Assembly: GCF_002266285.1 (NCBI RefSeq)
Contig: NZ_NPMS01000004.1
Coordinates: 248,001 to 312,000 of the forward strand
Origin: Virgibacillus indicus
GTDB lineage: Bacteria > Bacillota > Bacilli > Bacillales > Amphibacillaceae
Direction of reading: 5' to 3'
Length of the DNA stretch: 64,000 bases
In this document: positions 9,974 through 20,755 of the stretch, one piece after another
Layout: every line of letters starts with the position of its first letter
Numbering within the stretch: position 1 is the stretch's first letter
The notes under the pieces: generated by a model
Told to the model about the DNA's origin: nothing
The model's input: the letters and a program-made list of their open reading frames with translations, nothing else
The model's database searches: none
Made by a program: the position numbers and the translations under genes

Positions 9974-11641
9974 TTATGCTTTTACAGGTGTTACGGCATC
10001 ATACAATAACTGCTCAAGTTCCTCTTTATATTCCCTTTTTTGGTTGTCACTCCATTGAAGTGACTTTGCCATGTATTCCAATACGTGACTTTTATGTGAA
10101 TTCACCCAATTAATTTCGAAAAACAATGCGCCCGTTCTCCGGACAAAGAAGTCTGCCGGTTTGTATGCAAGTTCATACTCTATGGCATATACCAGTTCAG
10201 CAAATACAACCGGATCTATTGAATGCTGTTTTGCTTCAGCCTGTTTGCTTTGATACATTTCTATTATAATTTCTGAATTCGCACCATATCTCTGGATCAG
10301 CCTTAATGCTGTGGCTTCGTCCATGCCCACAGCTGTAGCCTCGTGTACTTTTCCTGCTTTATATTTCTTGAAGCCCTGTGAACCACCTACTTCTCCACCA
10401 GCGATTGGAAGATGCTTAGTTTCCGAATCCGAATATAGAATTCCTTCGTCTTCTTTTAATTGTTTAACGATTGTATCTACCGCTTCCTGAGCCATTTTCC
10501 GGTAGCCTGTCAGCTTACCGCCTGCCATAGAAACCAAACCCGAATCAGAAATGAAAATCTCGTCTTTTCGGGATATTTCACTTGGATTGTCTGTCCCTTC
10601 TTCCCCAATTAACGGACGTAATCCTGCCCAGCTGGATTCAACATGTTCCGCTTTCATATCCAAAGAAGGAAACATATAATTAATGGATTTCAATAAATAA
10701 TCCCTGTCATCTTCTGTCATCACTGGATGTGCAATATCTCCACCATACGATGTATCAGTAGTTCCCACATATGTTTTATTATCACGGGGAATTGCAAAAA
10801 TCATTCGGCCATCAGGAGTATCAAAATAAATTGCCTGCTGCAGCGGAAATATTTCCTTTGGAAAAACCAGATGAACCCCTTTTGTCAGATGGAGTGATTT
10901 TCCCTTCTTTGAATTATCCTTTTCTCTTAGCTCATCAACCCATGGACCACCAGCATTAATAATTTTTTTTGCATAAATTTTATGAGTGGCTCCAGTAATT
11001 TGATCTTGAACAATTACACCTTTAACCTTATTTGACTGATCATAAATAAAATCAATTGCTTTTGCATAATTTACAGCATTGACGCCCTTTTGAACTGCCT
11101 TTTTCAATACTTCGATAGTTAGCCGAGCGTCATCTGTTTTATATTCCACATAATATCCGGCACCCTTCAACTCTTCATCTTTAACGAGCGGCTCTTTTTG
11201 CAGTGCCTGTTCCGGACTCAGCATTCTGCGCCTTTCCCCTTTTTTTACTCCTGCTAGCAGGTCATAAACTCTTAAGCCTATATTTGTTGTAAAGGGGCCG
11301 AATGTGCCACCTTTATGGAATGGAAGCATCATCCACTCAGGTGTTGTAACATGTGGTCCGTTCTCATAAACAATTGCGCGCTCTTTCCCTACTTCTGCAA
11401 CCATTTTTACTTCAAATTGTTTTAAATAGCGCAGGCCGCCATGTACAAGCTTTGTTGAACGGCTTGATGTTCCCGCCGCAAAATCCTGCATTTCCACTAG
11501 CCCTGTTTTTAATCCACGGGTTGTGGCATCTAATGAAATACCTGCTCCTGTAATTCCCCCACCAATTACTAAAAGATCCAGATTTTCGTTCTCCAAATTA
11601 CTAAAAATTTCTGACCGTTCATAGCTGGAAAATAAATTCAT
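9974..11641 (-). CDS. glpD: Aerobic glycerol-3-phosphate dehydrogenase GlpD
   Basis: GlpD oxidises glycerol-3-phosphate to dihydroxyacetone phosphate at the membrane, passing electrons from FAD to menaquinone. The protein (555 residues from ATG 11641) has the Rossmann FAD motif VIGGGITGAGISLDATTRGL near 25-45 and the family signature SSRSTKLVHGGLRYL. The start MNLFSSYER is preceded by TTGGAGAG; a longer in-frame start eight codons upstream has no good binding site. It lies downstream of glpF-glpK in the same direction but behind a terminator and repeat E4, so it probably has its own promoter. Confidence 0.95.
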   Translation of the reverse strand: MNLFSSYERSEIFSNLENENLDLLVIGGGITGAGISLDATTRGLKTGLVEMQDFAAGTSSRSTKLVHGGLRYLKQFEVKMVAEVGKERAIVYENGPHVTTPEWMMLPFHKGGTFGPFTTNIGLRVYDLLAGVKKGERRRMLSPEQALQKEPLVKDEELKGAGYYVEYKTDDARLTIEVLKKAVQKGVNAVNYAKAIDFIYDQSNKVKGVIVQDQITGATHKIYAKKIINAGGPWVDELREKDNSKKGKSLHLTKGVHLVFPKEIFPLQQAIYFDTPDGRMIFAIPRDNKTYVGTTDTSYGGDIAHPVMTEDDRDYLLKSINYMFPSLDMKAEHVESSWAGLRPLIGEEGTDNPSEISRKDEIFISDSGLVSMAGGKLTGYRKMAQEAVDTIVKQLKEDEGILYSDSETKHLPIAGGEVGGSQGFKKYKAGKVHEATAVGMDEATALRLIQRYGANSEIIIEMYQSKQAEAKQHSIDPVVFAELVYAIEYELAYKPADFFVRRTGALFFEINWVNSHKSHVLEYMAKSLQWSDNQKREYKEELEQLLYDAVTPVKA

Positions 11642-11765
11642 TATCTGCACTCTCCAATTCTTCATATTCTCTATACATATAATTACCCCATTTCAGGAGT
11701 AGTAATGTATTCTTCCTCTTCTTTTACTATTTTTGATACTCTCCAGTTCTTGTACCTCCGCTGTT

Positions 11766-12075
11766 TCTATAGGCTGCGACATAACTTAATACTTAATATG
11801 ATGTTGAGCTACCGCTGCGGAAATACACTACGCTGATGGTCCGATTACTGCTGATGAATTGCATTAGTAATAATATACAAAGTATCTAACCACCTCACCA
11901 GTTCGGGTGAGCGGAGGGCGGTGACTCCTGCGGGAATAGCACGAGTCCGAAGACCCCGCAGAGTGGTTTTCTCGAGGAGGCTGAGGCCGTGCCCGCGGAA
12001 AGCATCCGCCCGCAGCGATCCCGAACGGCGATTTTAGCAGATACCAATTATGTCGCAGTTTACATCAACTGCAAA
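11766..12075 (+). repeat. Repeat element E4: same ends as E1-E3, GC-rich core
   Basis: The left end TCTATAGGCTGCGACATAAC (11766-11785) and right end TTATGTCGCAGTTTACATC (12048-12066) contain a perfect 11-bp inverted repeat, CTGCGACATAA (11774-11784) / TTATGTCGCAG (12048-12058). These resemble the termini of E1. The interior differs: from about 11900 to 12030 it is a GC-rich, highly structured block bounded by GTTCGGGT and CCCGAACGG, with GGCGGTGACTCCTGCGGGAA and GAGGAGGCTGAGGCCGTGCC. GC-rich blocks like this recur in many Bacillaceae genomes as far as I recall. It occupies the glpK-glpD gap (11642-12255). Confidence 0.75.
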
Positions 12076-12131
12076 ATAGAATTTCTGCCGTATTACAATC
12101 AACGATTTAGAAAACAGTCTTGAGAAATCAT

Positions 12132-12186
12132 AAAAAACCGCAAAAATCCACCAATGCTTTGTTAAGCATAAGGGGTTTGCGGTTTC
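12132..12186 (-). terminator. glpFK operon terminator
   Basis: On the minus strand GAGAAACCGCAAA...TTTTTGCGGTTTTTT forms a long stem ending in T residues, about 70 bases after glpK. Confidence 0.8.
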
Positions 12187-12255
12187 TCCATTTCTCCAGC
12201 CAAATATATTAACTTAAATTTACTATATCATAGCATTCACTTTACGTATAGTATT

Positions 12256-13779
<1,524 letters not shown>

Positions 13780-13801
13780 TTACTTCGCGAAAGTGCCTTT
13801 A

Positions 13802-14611
13802 TTAACCTGCTTTAATACTTGCTTTTTTAAGTTCTATTTTTATAGCTGCAGCAAATAAAATAACAATCAGGATACTTGAAATCCAAAAAATTACCGTTCG
13901 ATTTCCTTCAAACATAGCCTGATAAAATAAACCACCATACATTCCGCCAATTGCTGGCCCAAGAACCGGCACCCATGAATAACTCCAGTTCGAACTGCCT
14001 TTTCCGGGAATAGGCAGAAACCAATGAGCGATCCGCGGGCCTAAATCACGAGCAGGATTAATTGCATAGCCTGTGGTTCCCCCTAGTGACATTCCGATTA
14101 CAACAATTAATAAACCAACTATCAGCGGGTTTAAACCTTCTGTGAATTCATTTGCACCAATAAATAAAATTCCCATTACAAGCACAAACGTACCAATCAC
14201 CTCACTGACAAGGTTAGAAAGAGAGCTCGGAATTGCCGGTCCTGTACTAAAAACACCAAGCTTAGCATCCGGGTCTTCTGTTTCTTTCCAATGCGGCAAG
14301 TAATGGATGAAAACAATAACTGCTCCAGCAATTCCCCCAAGCATTTGGGCGGTGATATACATTGGAACCTTGGCCCAGGGAAAATCACCTACTGTTGCCA
14401 ATCCTAATGTAACTGCAGGATTAATATGTGCTCCGGTTATATTCCCTACAGCGTAAACTCCCATTGCAACACCCAAACCCCAGGCAAATGTTACTAGTAC
14501 CCAACCAGCACCTTCTGCTAATGATTTTTTCAAAGAGACACCAGCTACTACACCTGCCCCAAAAATAATTAATATCATTGTACCGATTAGTTCCCCTAAA
14601 AACTCAGACAT
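13802..14611 (-). CDS. glpF: Glycerol uptake facilitator GlpF (aquaglyceroporin)
   Basis: GlpF is a membrane channel letting glycerol in by diffusion. The 269-residue protein has six hydrophobic helices and the two half-helix signatures: INPAVTLGLA and INPARDLGPR. The Asp after the second NPA-R marks the glycerol-conducting subgroup rather than water channels. The ATG at 14611 follows CTGGAGG; the longer upstream frame lacks a site. It is the first gene of glpF-glpK. A terminator-like hairpin lies about 117 bases upstream (14728-14757), possibly in its leader. Confidence 0.95.
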   Translation of the reverse strand: MSEFLGELIGTMILIIFGAGVVAGVSLKKSLAEGAGWVLVTFAWGLGVAMGVYAVGNITGAHINPAVTLGLATVGDFPWAKVPMYITAQMLGGIAGAVIVFIHYLPHWKETEDPDAKLGVFSTGPAIPSSLSNLVSEVIGTFVLVMGILFIGANEFTEGLNPLIVGLLIVVIGMSLGGTTGYAINPARDLGPRIAHWFLPIPGKGSSNWSYSWVPVLGPAIGGMYGGLFYQAMFEGNRTVIFWISSILIVILFAAAIKIELKKASIKAG

Positions 14612-14727
14612 GATGCAACCTCCAGAACATATCAGGGTAAATACCAATTATTATGTTATTCCACAAATTTCAGATTTTATAACATTTCAAGCGTGGAATT
14701 AGATAAATGAGCTTTATCCAGAATGTA

Positions 14728-14757
14728 AAAAAGACCATACACCAAATGGTATATGAT
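14728..14757 (-). terminator. Terminator hairpin upstream of glpF (yvoF terminator or GlpP-type leader attenuator)
   Basis: On the minus strand GATCATATACCA-TTT-GGTGTATGGTC is followed by TTTTTT. It lies 148 bases past the yvoF stop and 117 bases before glpF. It may end the hprK-yvoF transcript. Alternatively it is the leader terminator at which GlpP causes antitermination, as known for glpFK in B. subtilis; which depends on where the glpF promoter lies, and I cannot place that promoter. Confidence 0.75.
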
Positions 14758-14904
14758 CCTAAGCCTTATTCGAATCTGTTTGATTCTTTAATCGGTATTG
14801 TAGCTGCTGCTATTTTGCCAATTAATAACCGGAAATTCCGTATCTGTATGAAATTGTTCAATTTACCCACGGAATAGTAGACAAACCTGGAATGACTTCA
14901 CCTT

Positions 14905-15423
14905 CTATAACGTAAAATTCTCTTCACGCTTTTCCATTTCTTCCTTTGTATAAATCACTTTCATCGGGTTGCCTCCAACAAAGGAACCAGCAGGAACATT
15001 TTTATGCACTAGTGTACCAGCGGAAACAATGGCTTGATCTCCGATTGTCACACCTGGAAGGATTGTTGAATTCGCACCGATCAATACTTCATCACCAATA
15101 ATAACCTTGCCGACCCGATATTCCTTGATCAGATATTCATGTGCTAATATCGTTGTATTATAGCCAATAATGCTATTTTTGCCTACAGCTATTTTTTCCG
15201 GGAACATTACATCTGGCATTACCATCAATGCAAATGCAGTTTTATCCCCTATCTTCATACGCAGAAAGACACGGTACAGCCAATTTTTCATACCTAGAAA
15301 AGGTGTATATCTTGCAAGCTGGATAACAATAAAATTTTTTACGACCTTCCAGAATGAAACTGTTTTATAGATTTGCCATAATGAATTCGCATTCTCTACC
15401 CGAAACCGTTCCGTATTCCGCAT
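14905..15423 (-). CDS. yvoF: Left-handed beta-helix acyltransferase YvoF
   Basis: A 172-residue protein of the hexapeptide-repeat acyltransferase family. Hexapeptide turns run from about 75 to 150 (for example IGANSTILPGVTIGDQAIVSAG), ending in the typical FVGGNPMKVI segment. Such enzymes transfer acetyl or other acyl groups to sugars or small molecules; substrate unknown. It starts 3 bases after the ppaX stop, matching the B. subtilis hprK-lgt-yvoD-ppaX-yvoF order. Confidence 0.9.
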   Translation of the reverse strand: MRNTERFRVENANSLWQIYKTVSFWKVVKNFIVIQLARYTPFLGMKNWLYRVFLRMKIGDKTAFALMVMPDVMFPEKIAVGKNSIIGYNTTILAHEYLIKEYRVGKVIIGDEVLIGANSTILPGVTIGDQAIVSAGTLVHKNVPAGSFVGGNPMKVIYTKEEMEKREENFTL

Positions 15424-15426
15424 TGT

Positions 15427-16062
15427 TTACACTCCTGTTATTTTCAGCAAATCACGCATATCTTCCAGCATGTAAGTCGGATTATGTTCCAGTAAATGAT
15501 CTTTTCCTTTATGTGCCCATGCGACACCTGCTGTTTTGACACCTGCATTTTTTCCTGCTTCTATATCATGATAATTGTCGCCAACCATTAAAGTTGTGTT
15601 TGCTTGTGAGTCCAGTTCCTTCATCGCTTTAATGACTGGTTCCGGATGCGGTTTGGGATGAACGACATCATCCAATGTTATGACAGTATCAAAGAATTTA
15701 TCTAACCCTGTGATCGATAGACCCAATTGAACAGTATCCTTCATCTTTGTTGTGACAATACCAACTTGAATGTTATTATTCTTTAACTCTTCGATTGTCT
15801 CCAGAACGTTTGGAAAAACTTTTACATATTGTTCATGGTTGGACAGATTATGATCACGATATGTTTTAATCATAACTTCAGCCCTGGCCGGATCAATCTT
15901 TTGAAACGTCTCCGTTAATGGCGGGCCATTAAACCCCATTATTTCTTTTGTCGTAAAAGCAAAATTGTAATGCTTAAATGTGTGTTCAAATGATGCGATA
16001 ATAAGTTCATTGGTATCAATCAAAGTGCCATCAAGATCAAAAAGTACTGTATGAATGCTCAT
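15427..16062 (-). CDS. ppaX: Pyrophosphatase PpaX
   Basis: PpaX hydrolyses the pyrophosphate made when HprK dephosphorylates HPr-Ser-P. The 211-residue HAD-superfamily protein begins MSIHTVLFDLDGTLIDTNE; DxDGT (motif I), TTK (motif II), KP...MVGDN (motifs III-IV) are all present. The start ATG 16062 is preceded by GGAAGG and overlaps the end of yvoD by 26 bases. Co-transcription with hprK is functionally sensible and conserved. Confidence 0.93.
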   Translation of the reverse strand: MSIHTVLFDLDGTLIDTNELIIASFEHTFKHYNFAFTTKEIMGFNGPPLTETFQKIDPARAEVMIKTYRDHNLSNHEQYVKVFPNVLETIEELKNNNIQVGIVTTKMKDTVQLGLSITGLDKFFDTVITLDDVVHPKPHPEPVIKAMKELDSQANTTLMVGDNYHDIEAGKNAGVKTAGVAWAHKGKDHLLEHNPTYMLEDMRDLLKITGV

Positions 16063-17011
16063 GTGCTGAATCCTTCCTTTTCTTATTGTCAACTCGTTTC
16101 CAAATAAATGCGATAGTCATTGTTAATAGTATGGCAGTTATCAGACGAATCATAAGCAATGGCCACACTGGAATTCCCAATGGGATAAATATCAATGTAT
16201 CCTCTACAACCGCATGGCAGGAAACAAGGAATATCAATGCAAGATACATGTCCTTTCTCGAAACTCCATCCTCTTCAACTGCCTGAATCATTAATCCGGC
16301 TCCAAAGGCTAAACCAATCGTTAAACCTGCCACCAATGTCATGGATGTGTTTTTTTCCATTCCAAGTATTTTCATAAATGGAGCGAATTTTTTTGAAAAA
16401 GCAGTGAGCCAGCCTTTTTCACGTAGAATTTGCATAACTATCATTAAGGGAATTACGATCAATGCAAGCTGAGCTACTGCCATAACTGAAGTTTGCAAAC
16501 CAAAAAGTGTAATTTCCCCCCAGCCTGAAAGTACCGTTTCTGATGACGAAATAAATCCATAATTTGCCTGTTCTGTACCACCACTCCAAAAGAGGTTAAT
16601 CAGAGTTCCTGCTAATAATGCCAGGCTGATGCGGATTCCTGATATCAGCCACCAGCTGACACCGACACGCGATGCTACTGCCGATTCGATAAATAAATTA
16701 TGGGAAAAAGAAAGCATCATCGCCATGATAAATACTTCTTTTACTGTAAAATCAAATGAAACAATTGCTCCAATTCCAGCATATAAATTCAGTGCATTCC
16801 CCAACACAAGCGGAACCGCTGCTTCCCCTGATAACCCAAGAAGTCCCATTAAGGGCTCCAATTGCCTGATAATCCAGGGAAGTACTGGTGTATATTGTAA
16901 AATCGTAACAATTAATGTGATTGGAAAAATCACCTTACTTAGTGTCCATGTAACTTGCAGGCCTTGCTTTAAGCCACGATAGATAATTCCTTTCAATTTA
17001 TTTCCCCTCAT
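16037..17011 (-). CDS. yvoD: YvoD, nucleoside-recognition (Gate) domain membrane protein
   Basis: A 324-residue multispanning membrane protein, with about eight hydrophobic segments and the gate-domain pattern of nucleoside transporters and SpmA/SpmB-like proteins. No transport activity is established for YvoD. It overlaps ppaX and follows lgt by 25 bases in the conserved hprK operon. Start ATG follows GAGGGGAAA-like sequence. Confidence 0.87.
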   Translation of the reverse strand: MRGNKLKGIIYRGLKQGLQVTWTLSKVIFPITLIVTILQYTPVLPWIIRQLEPLMGLLGLSGEAAVPLVLGNALNLYAGIGAIVSFDFTVKEVFIMAMMLSFSHNLFIESAVASRVGVSWWLISGIRISLALLAGTLINLFWSGGTEQANYGFISSSETVLSGWGEITLFGLQTSVMAVAQLALIVIPLMIVMQILREKGWLTAFSKKFAPFMKILGMEKNTSMTLVAGLTIGLAFGAGLMIQAVEEDGVSRKDMYLALIFLVSCHAVVEDTLIFIPLGIPVWPLLMIRLITAILLTMTIAFIWKRVDNKKRKDSAHEHSYSTF

Positions 17012-17036
17012 TTCCAGTCATACATCGAAGCAGCAT

Positions 17037-17918
17037 TTACTTTTTCTTTTTGGACTTCTTTTTAGGTTTCTTTTTCGTATTCTTAGTTGTTTTAGTTGAC
17101 TCAATATAATTATATCTGACTGTTGTTCCTGCCATACGGCGATAAATAATTAATATTGCAGCACCAATAATAAGCAGAATCGAAATCACTTGGGCTGTTC
17201 GAAGTTCTCCTACTAGATACAAACTATCAGTCCGCATTCCTTCAATAAAGTAACGACCGATTGAATATGTAATAGCATAGCCTAAAAATATCTCTCCGCG
17301 TAATGGATTATATTTTCTCAATACAATTAGAAATATAAATACAAGTATGTTCCAAAAAGATTCATACAAAAATGTCGGATGGTATATGACACCATCAATT
17401 ACCATTTGATTCATAATAAAGTCCGGCAAATATTGATGAAAGCTGTTGTAGACGGATTCAGATATCGGTCCCCCGTGGGCCTCCTGATTGATAAAGTTAC
17501 CCCAGCGGCCAATCGCCTGTCCAAGTATCAGACTTGGTGCAACAATATCCGCCAGCAGCCAGAAGGAAATATTTCTCACTCGCGCGTAGACAATAGCAGT
17601 CAGAACACCGCCAATAACAGCACCGTGAATCGCTATGCCTCCCTCCCAAATGGCAAACACATCGGTCCATGGCCCGTCTGCATATCTTTCCCATTCGAAA
17701 ACTACATAATAGATTCTTGCACAGATAATGGCAACAGGAATGGCAAAGACAATAAAATCAATCATTAAATCTTTATTCAAACCAAGCCGGTCTGTCTCTC
17801 TGGTGGCCAAATATAATCCTAAAAATGCTCCCAGAGCAATAATAACGCCATACCAATATATTGTTAAAGGACCGAGTTCAATAAAGACCCGATCTATTGG
17901 GGGTGCACTCAATATCAA
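17037..17918 (-). CDS. lgt: Prolipoprotein diacylglyceryl transferase Lgt (TTG start)
   Basis: Lgt moves diacylglycerol from phosphatidylglycerol to the lipobox Cys of prolipoproteins. The protein has seven hydrophobic helices and the Lgt signature [14 protein letters not shown] at about 143-156. The C terminus has a very Lys-rich tail ([15 protein letters not shown]) on the cytoplasmic side. Start: AGGAG at 17931-17927 lies 8 bases before TTG 17918; the GTG three codons earlier overlaps that Shine-Dalgarno. Lipoprotein clients in this window include NirK and CccB. Confidence 0.94.
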   Translation of the reverse strand: MILSAPPIDRVFIELGPLTIYWYGVIIALGAFLGLYLATRETDRLGLNKDLMIDFIVFAIPVAIICARIYYVVFEWERYADGPWTDVFAIWEGGIAIHGAVIGGVLTAIVYARVRNISFWLLADIVAPSLILGQAIGRWGNFINQEAHGGPISESVYNSFHQYLPDFIMNQMVIDGVIYHPTFLYESFWNILVFIFLIVLRKYNPLRGEIFLGYAITYSIGRYFIEGMRTDSLYLVGELRTAQVISILLIIGAAILIIYRRMAGTTVRYNYIESTKTTKNTKKKPKKKSKKKK

Positions 17919-17929
17919 TAAAATCACTC

Positions 17930-18865
17930 CTATTCCATATCATCTTTTTCCTGTTCGATCATCGTAGTTAATCTTTCCGAGAATTCCTCAGCAGCATTTA
18001 CCCCCATCCTTTTCAGACGGAAGTTCATTGCTGCAACCTCAATAATGACTGCAAGGTTTCTTCCCGGGCGGACCGGTATCGTAGATTTTGGTACATGGAC
18101 ATCCATAATTTTCATTGTATCTTCATCCAGCCCCAACCGATCATATTGTTTCTTTTGATCCCAAATTTCCAGGTTAATGATCATCGATATTTTCTTATAA
18201 CTGCGAACTGCTCCAGCTCCGAACAGTGTCATTACATTTATAATTCCCAGACCACGTATCTCCAGCAAATGCTCAATAAGTGGCGGGGAATTACCGATTA
18301 ACGTGTCATAATCCTCTTGACGAATTTCAACACTGTCATCTGCGACAAGACGATGCCCCCGCTTTACCAGTTCCAGTGCAGTTTCACTTTTACCAACACC
18401 ACTCTGACCTGTAATTAGTACACCTACTCCATAAATATCCACTAACACTCCATGGATAGCTGTAAACGGTGCATATCTTGCTTCCAGGAAATTGGTTAAG
18501 CGGCTGATTACACGAGTTGTTTTTCTCGGTGAACGGAGAATGGGCACCGCTGATTCGTTTGCTGCATCAATCATTACCTCAGGTATATCCATTCCTCTTG
18601 TTACTACAATCCCAGGCGTGATATCTGTACATAACTTCTCAACCCGATCTTTTTGCTCCTGAAATGTGAGATCCAAAAAATATGCCATCTCCGTCTTGCC
18701 AATCAATTGCAGCCGTTCTTTCGGATAATATTTAAAATAACCAGTCATCTCAATTCCTGGTCTCGAAATATCACTTGTTATAATCTCTCTATGTATTCCA
18801 TCTTTCCCTGCGACAAGTGTCAGATTAAAATTTTCCAGCAGATCTTTCGTCCGGACCATTGCCAT
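17930..18865 (-). CDS. hprK: HPr kinase/phosphorylase HprK
   Basis: HprK phosphorylates and dephosphorylates Ser46 of HPr and Crh and so sets carbon catabolite repression. The 311-residue protein starts [11 protein letters not shown] (ATG 18865 after GAGGAGG), matching the B. subtilis start MAKVRTKD. The P-loop GQSGVGKS is at about 153-160, and the signature [20 protein letters not shown] follows. Crh (1929-2183) and the PTS-regulated GlpK are in this window. It heads the lgt-yvoD-ppaX-yvoF operon. Confidence 0.97.
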   Translation of the reverse strand: MAMVRTKDLLENFNLTLVAGKDGIHREIITSDISRPGIEMTGYFKYYPKERLQLIGKTEMAYFLDLTFQEQKDRVEKLCTDITPGIVVTRGMDIPEVMIDAANESAVPILRSPRKTTRVISRLTNFLEARYAPFTAIHGVLVDIYGVGVLITGQSGVGKSETALELVKRGHRLVADDSVEIRQEDYDTLIGNSPPLIEHLLEIRGLGIINVMTLFGAGAVRSYKKISMIINLEIWDQKKQYDRLGLDEDTMKIMDVHVPKSTIPVRPGRNLAVIIEVAAMNFRLKRMGVNAAEEFSERLTTMIEQEKDDME

Positions 18866-18990
18866 ACTATATACCTCCTCGTAACCCATACATAACTGCT
18901 TTTAATTGTAGCACATTTGAGCAGAAAACACGCACTTACAAAAACATGTATCTTTGAAAAAGCTGTTTTTTGGATTATATTTTTTTCCAA

Positions 18991-19022
18991 AAGAAAAACC
19001 CGTGCTTTTCTTCCACACGGGC
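18991..19022 (-). terminator. yvlD terminator
   Basis: On the minus strand GCCCGTG...CACGGGT is followed by TTTTCTTTT, immediately after the yvlD stop. Confidence 0.8.
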
Positions 19023-19382
19023 CTACACCTTCACCGAATCTTTTACCAGACTGTTTAAAAGTAAATTAATTATCGAAATAATTATGGAAGCAATAATTGC
19101 TGTGCCAAATCCATCAATATTAAATGATCCCCCCATAATCGCCTGTGTGAGCATTAACGTAATGGCATTAATGACAAACAGGAAAAGCCCAAGACTTATT
19201 ACCGTAATAGGCAACGTTAAGATAATGAGAATGGGTTTTACGATCACATTCAAAATCGATAAGATAATACTTGCTAAAATAGCTGTGCCAAATCCATCGA
19301 GATGGAAAGAATTAAACAATTGGGCGACAGCGATAAGTGCAACTGCATTTAATACTACGGAAATAATCCAGCGAGCTAGCAT
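19023..19382 (-). CDS. yvlD: YvlD, small membrane protein of the phage-holin-like (DUF360) family
   Basis: The 119-residue protein is almost entirely hydrophobic, with four helices arranged as two similar halves; the phrase DGFGTAILASIILSILNVIVKP in the first half returns as DGFGTAIIASIIISIINLLL in the second. This internal duplication is typical of the family. The role is unknown; B. subtilis yvlABCD is cell-envelope-stress induced. It lies upstream of hprK as in B. subtilis, but has its own terminator. Confidence 0.87.
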   Translation of the reverse strand: MLARWIISVVLNAVALIAVAQLFNSFHLDGFGTAILASIILSILNVIVKPILIILTLPITVISLGLFLFVINAITLMLTQAIMGGSFNIDGFGTAIIASIIISIINLLLNSLVKDSVKV

Positions 19383-19523
19383 AAATAGCCTCCTTTACAA
19401 TAACTGGTCAGGTATTTGAAAATATTATTCACACTATACTATTCTTCATTGCTATAATGCATTCCTGCAGTATAAAAGGTTCTTATGATGAGCAGAACAG
19501 TTATCCCTTTATGGCGATAATCA

Positions 19524-19551
19524 AAAACCCCCTGCAATTCTCAGGAGGTCT
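19524..19551 (-). terminator. bshB2 terminator
   Basis: On the minus strand CCTCCTG-AGAATTG-CAGGGGG is followed by TTTTTG, 5 bases after the bshB2 stop. Confidence 0.8.
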
Positions 19552-19555
19552 AAAG

Positions 19556-20218
19556 CTACTTCTCGAAATTCCAAGTATAAAATTGCTCCGTTGAAAATCT
19601 TGCTTTTGCCACTTCATCAACATCATCCTGATCTTTCCTAAATTGACCAATAATTCCGGAAGCCTGTGAAGAATGTGATAAGATCGCCTTCATTTTTATA
19701 TCAAAGTATTCGGTAATATCATTTATAATATCTGGGTTGCCCAGCATCTCCACATGATTATTGGTAATTGCCTGTGCCCAGACTTTCGGACGTTTATCCG
19801 TATCCATTAACCTCACTGCTTCAATCGCTGCAGCCCCCAGTGCATTATGATCGGGATGTACAGCGTGGTCAGGATAATGAGTAATAACAAGACTTGGCTT
19901 GATATCTTCTAAAATTTTTTTCAGATGGCTTGCTACCTCATTGATATCCTCATATTCTATTGTTTTATCCCGGTATCCTAGCAGCTTCAATTCTACATCA
20001 AGCACGTTACATGCTTCTATCAGCTCTTTCTTTCGAATCTCAGGCAGTGTCTCTCTATTTGCAAAGATAGGTGACCCCATATTTCGGCCCATCTCTCCCA
20101 ATGTACCACATAAATAGGTAACTGGTACCCCTTGTTTGCGAAACTCAGTCATTGTACCGGCAGCACCAAATGATTCATCATCCGGGTGTGGATAAATAAC
20201 GACAACATGCTCTTCCAT
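19556..20218 (-). CDS. bshB2: Bacillithiol biosynthesis deacetylase BshB2
   Basis: BshB2 removes the acetyl group from GlcNAc-malate on the way to bacillithiol, the low-molecular-weight thiol of Bacilli. The 220-residue PIG-L/LmbE protein has the zinc motif PHPDDE at about 11-16 and the second metal His in HPDHNALG. It follows yojF by 26 bases, the same pair as yojF-yojG in B. subtilis. Confidence 0.92.
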   Translation of the reverse strand: MEEHVVVIYPHPDDESFGAAGTMTEFRKQGVPVTYLCGTLGEMGRNMGSPIFANRETLPEIRKKELIEACNVLDVELKLLGYRDKTIEYEDINEVASHLKKILEDIKPSLVITHYPDHAVHPDHNALGAAAIEAVRLMDTDKRPKVWAQAITNNHVEMLGNPDIINDITEYFDIKMKAILSHSSQASGIIGQFRKDQDDVDEVAKARFSTEQFYTWNFEK

Positions 20219-20244
20219 TTTTTCACCTGTCTCCCTCGTTTTAT

Positions 20245-20598
20245 TTAATAGTTAAAAGGGGTTTCACTAAGCTGAAGTGAAACCATTAAACGGCCTTGGC
20301 GATCATGACCTGCAAGCAGCAGCTTTTCATTTTCAAATATTTCCCAGTCAGAAAGACCTTCAGCATAAATCCAGCCTATTTCCATTTTTAATCCAGCACG
20401 ATATATTTTTCCATCCTTAATAATTTTGGCTTGATTAAACCTCACTTTTGCATTACGAATATATGCCCCGACATTATAGGCTTTATCATTGATATGGCTT
20501 GCATATGCTCCGTTCGTTGTTTCCAAATGGATATAAACATCTTTATCAACAAAACGATTCAAAATATCCTGTATTTTATCAATTTCAATCGGCTTCAT
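20245..20598 (-). CDS. yojF: YojF, DUF1806 protein paired with bshB2
   Basis: A 117-residue protein from ATG 20598 (preceded by GGGAGG) with MKPIEIDKIQDILNRF at the start and GHDRQGRLMVSLQLSETPF at the end, typical of the DUF1806 family. Its function is unknown; constant linkage to bshB2 suggests a role near bacillithiol, which is inference. Confidence 0.9.
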   Translation of the reverse strand: MKPIEIDKIQDILNRFVDKDVYIHLETTNGAYASHINDKAYNVGAYIRNAKVRFNQAKIIKDGKIYRAGLKMEIGWIYAEGLSDWEIFENEKLLLAGHDRQGRLMVSLQLSETPFNY

Positions 20599-20712
20599 TA
20601 CAGTTCCTCCCAACACACATCTCTTTTTAGCTTATCTAATGCTTTTGATTGCGTCAAAAAATACGTCTGATTATTTTCGGAAGCAATTACTTAGTACATT
20701 ATGGCATTCCAC

Positions 20713-20749
20713 AAAAAAGACAGCAGCTATTTCTTGCCTGCTGTCTTTT
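20713..20749 (-). terminator. uvrBA terminator
   Basis: On the minus strand AAAAGACAGCAG...CTGCTGTCTTTTTT, a 12-bp stem with a T run, lies 7 bases after the uvrA stop. Confidence 0.85.
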
Positions 20750-20755
20750 CTAAAT

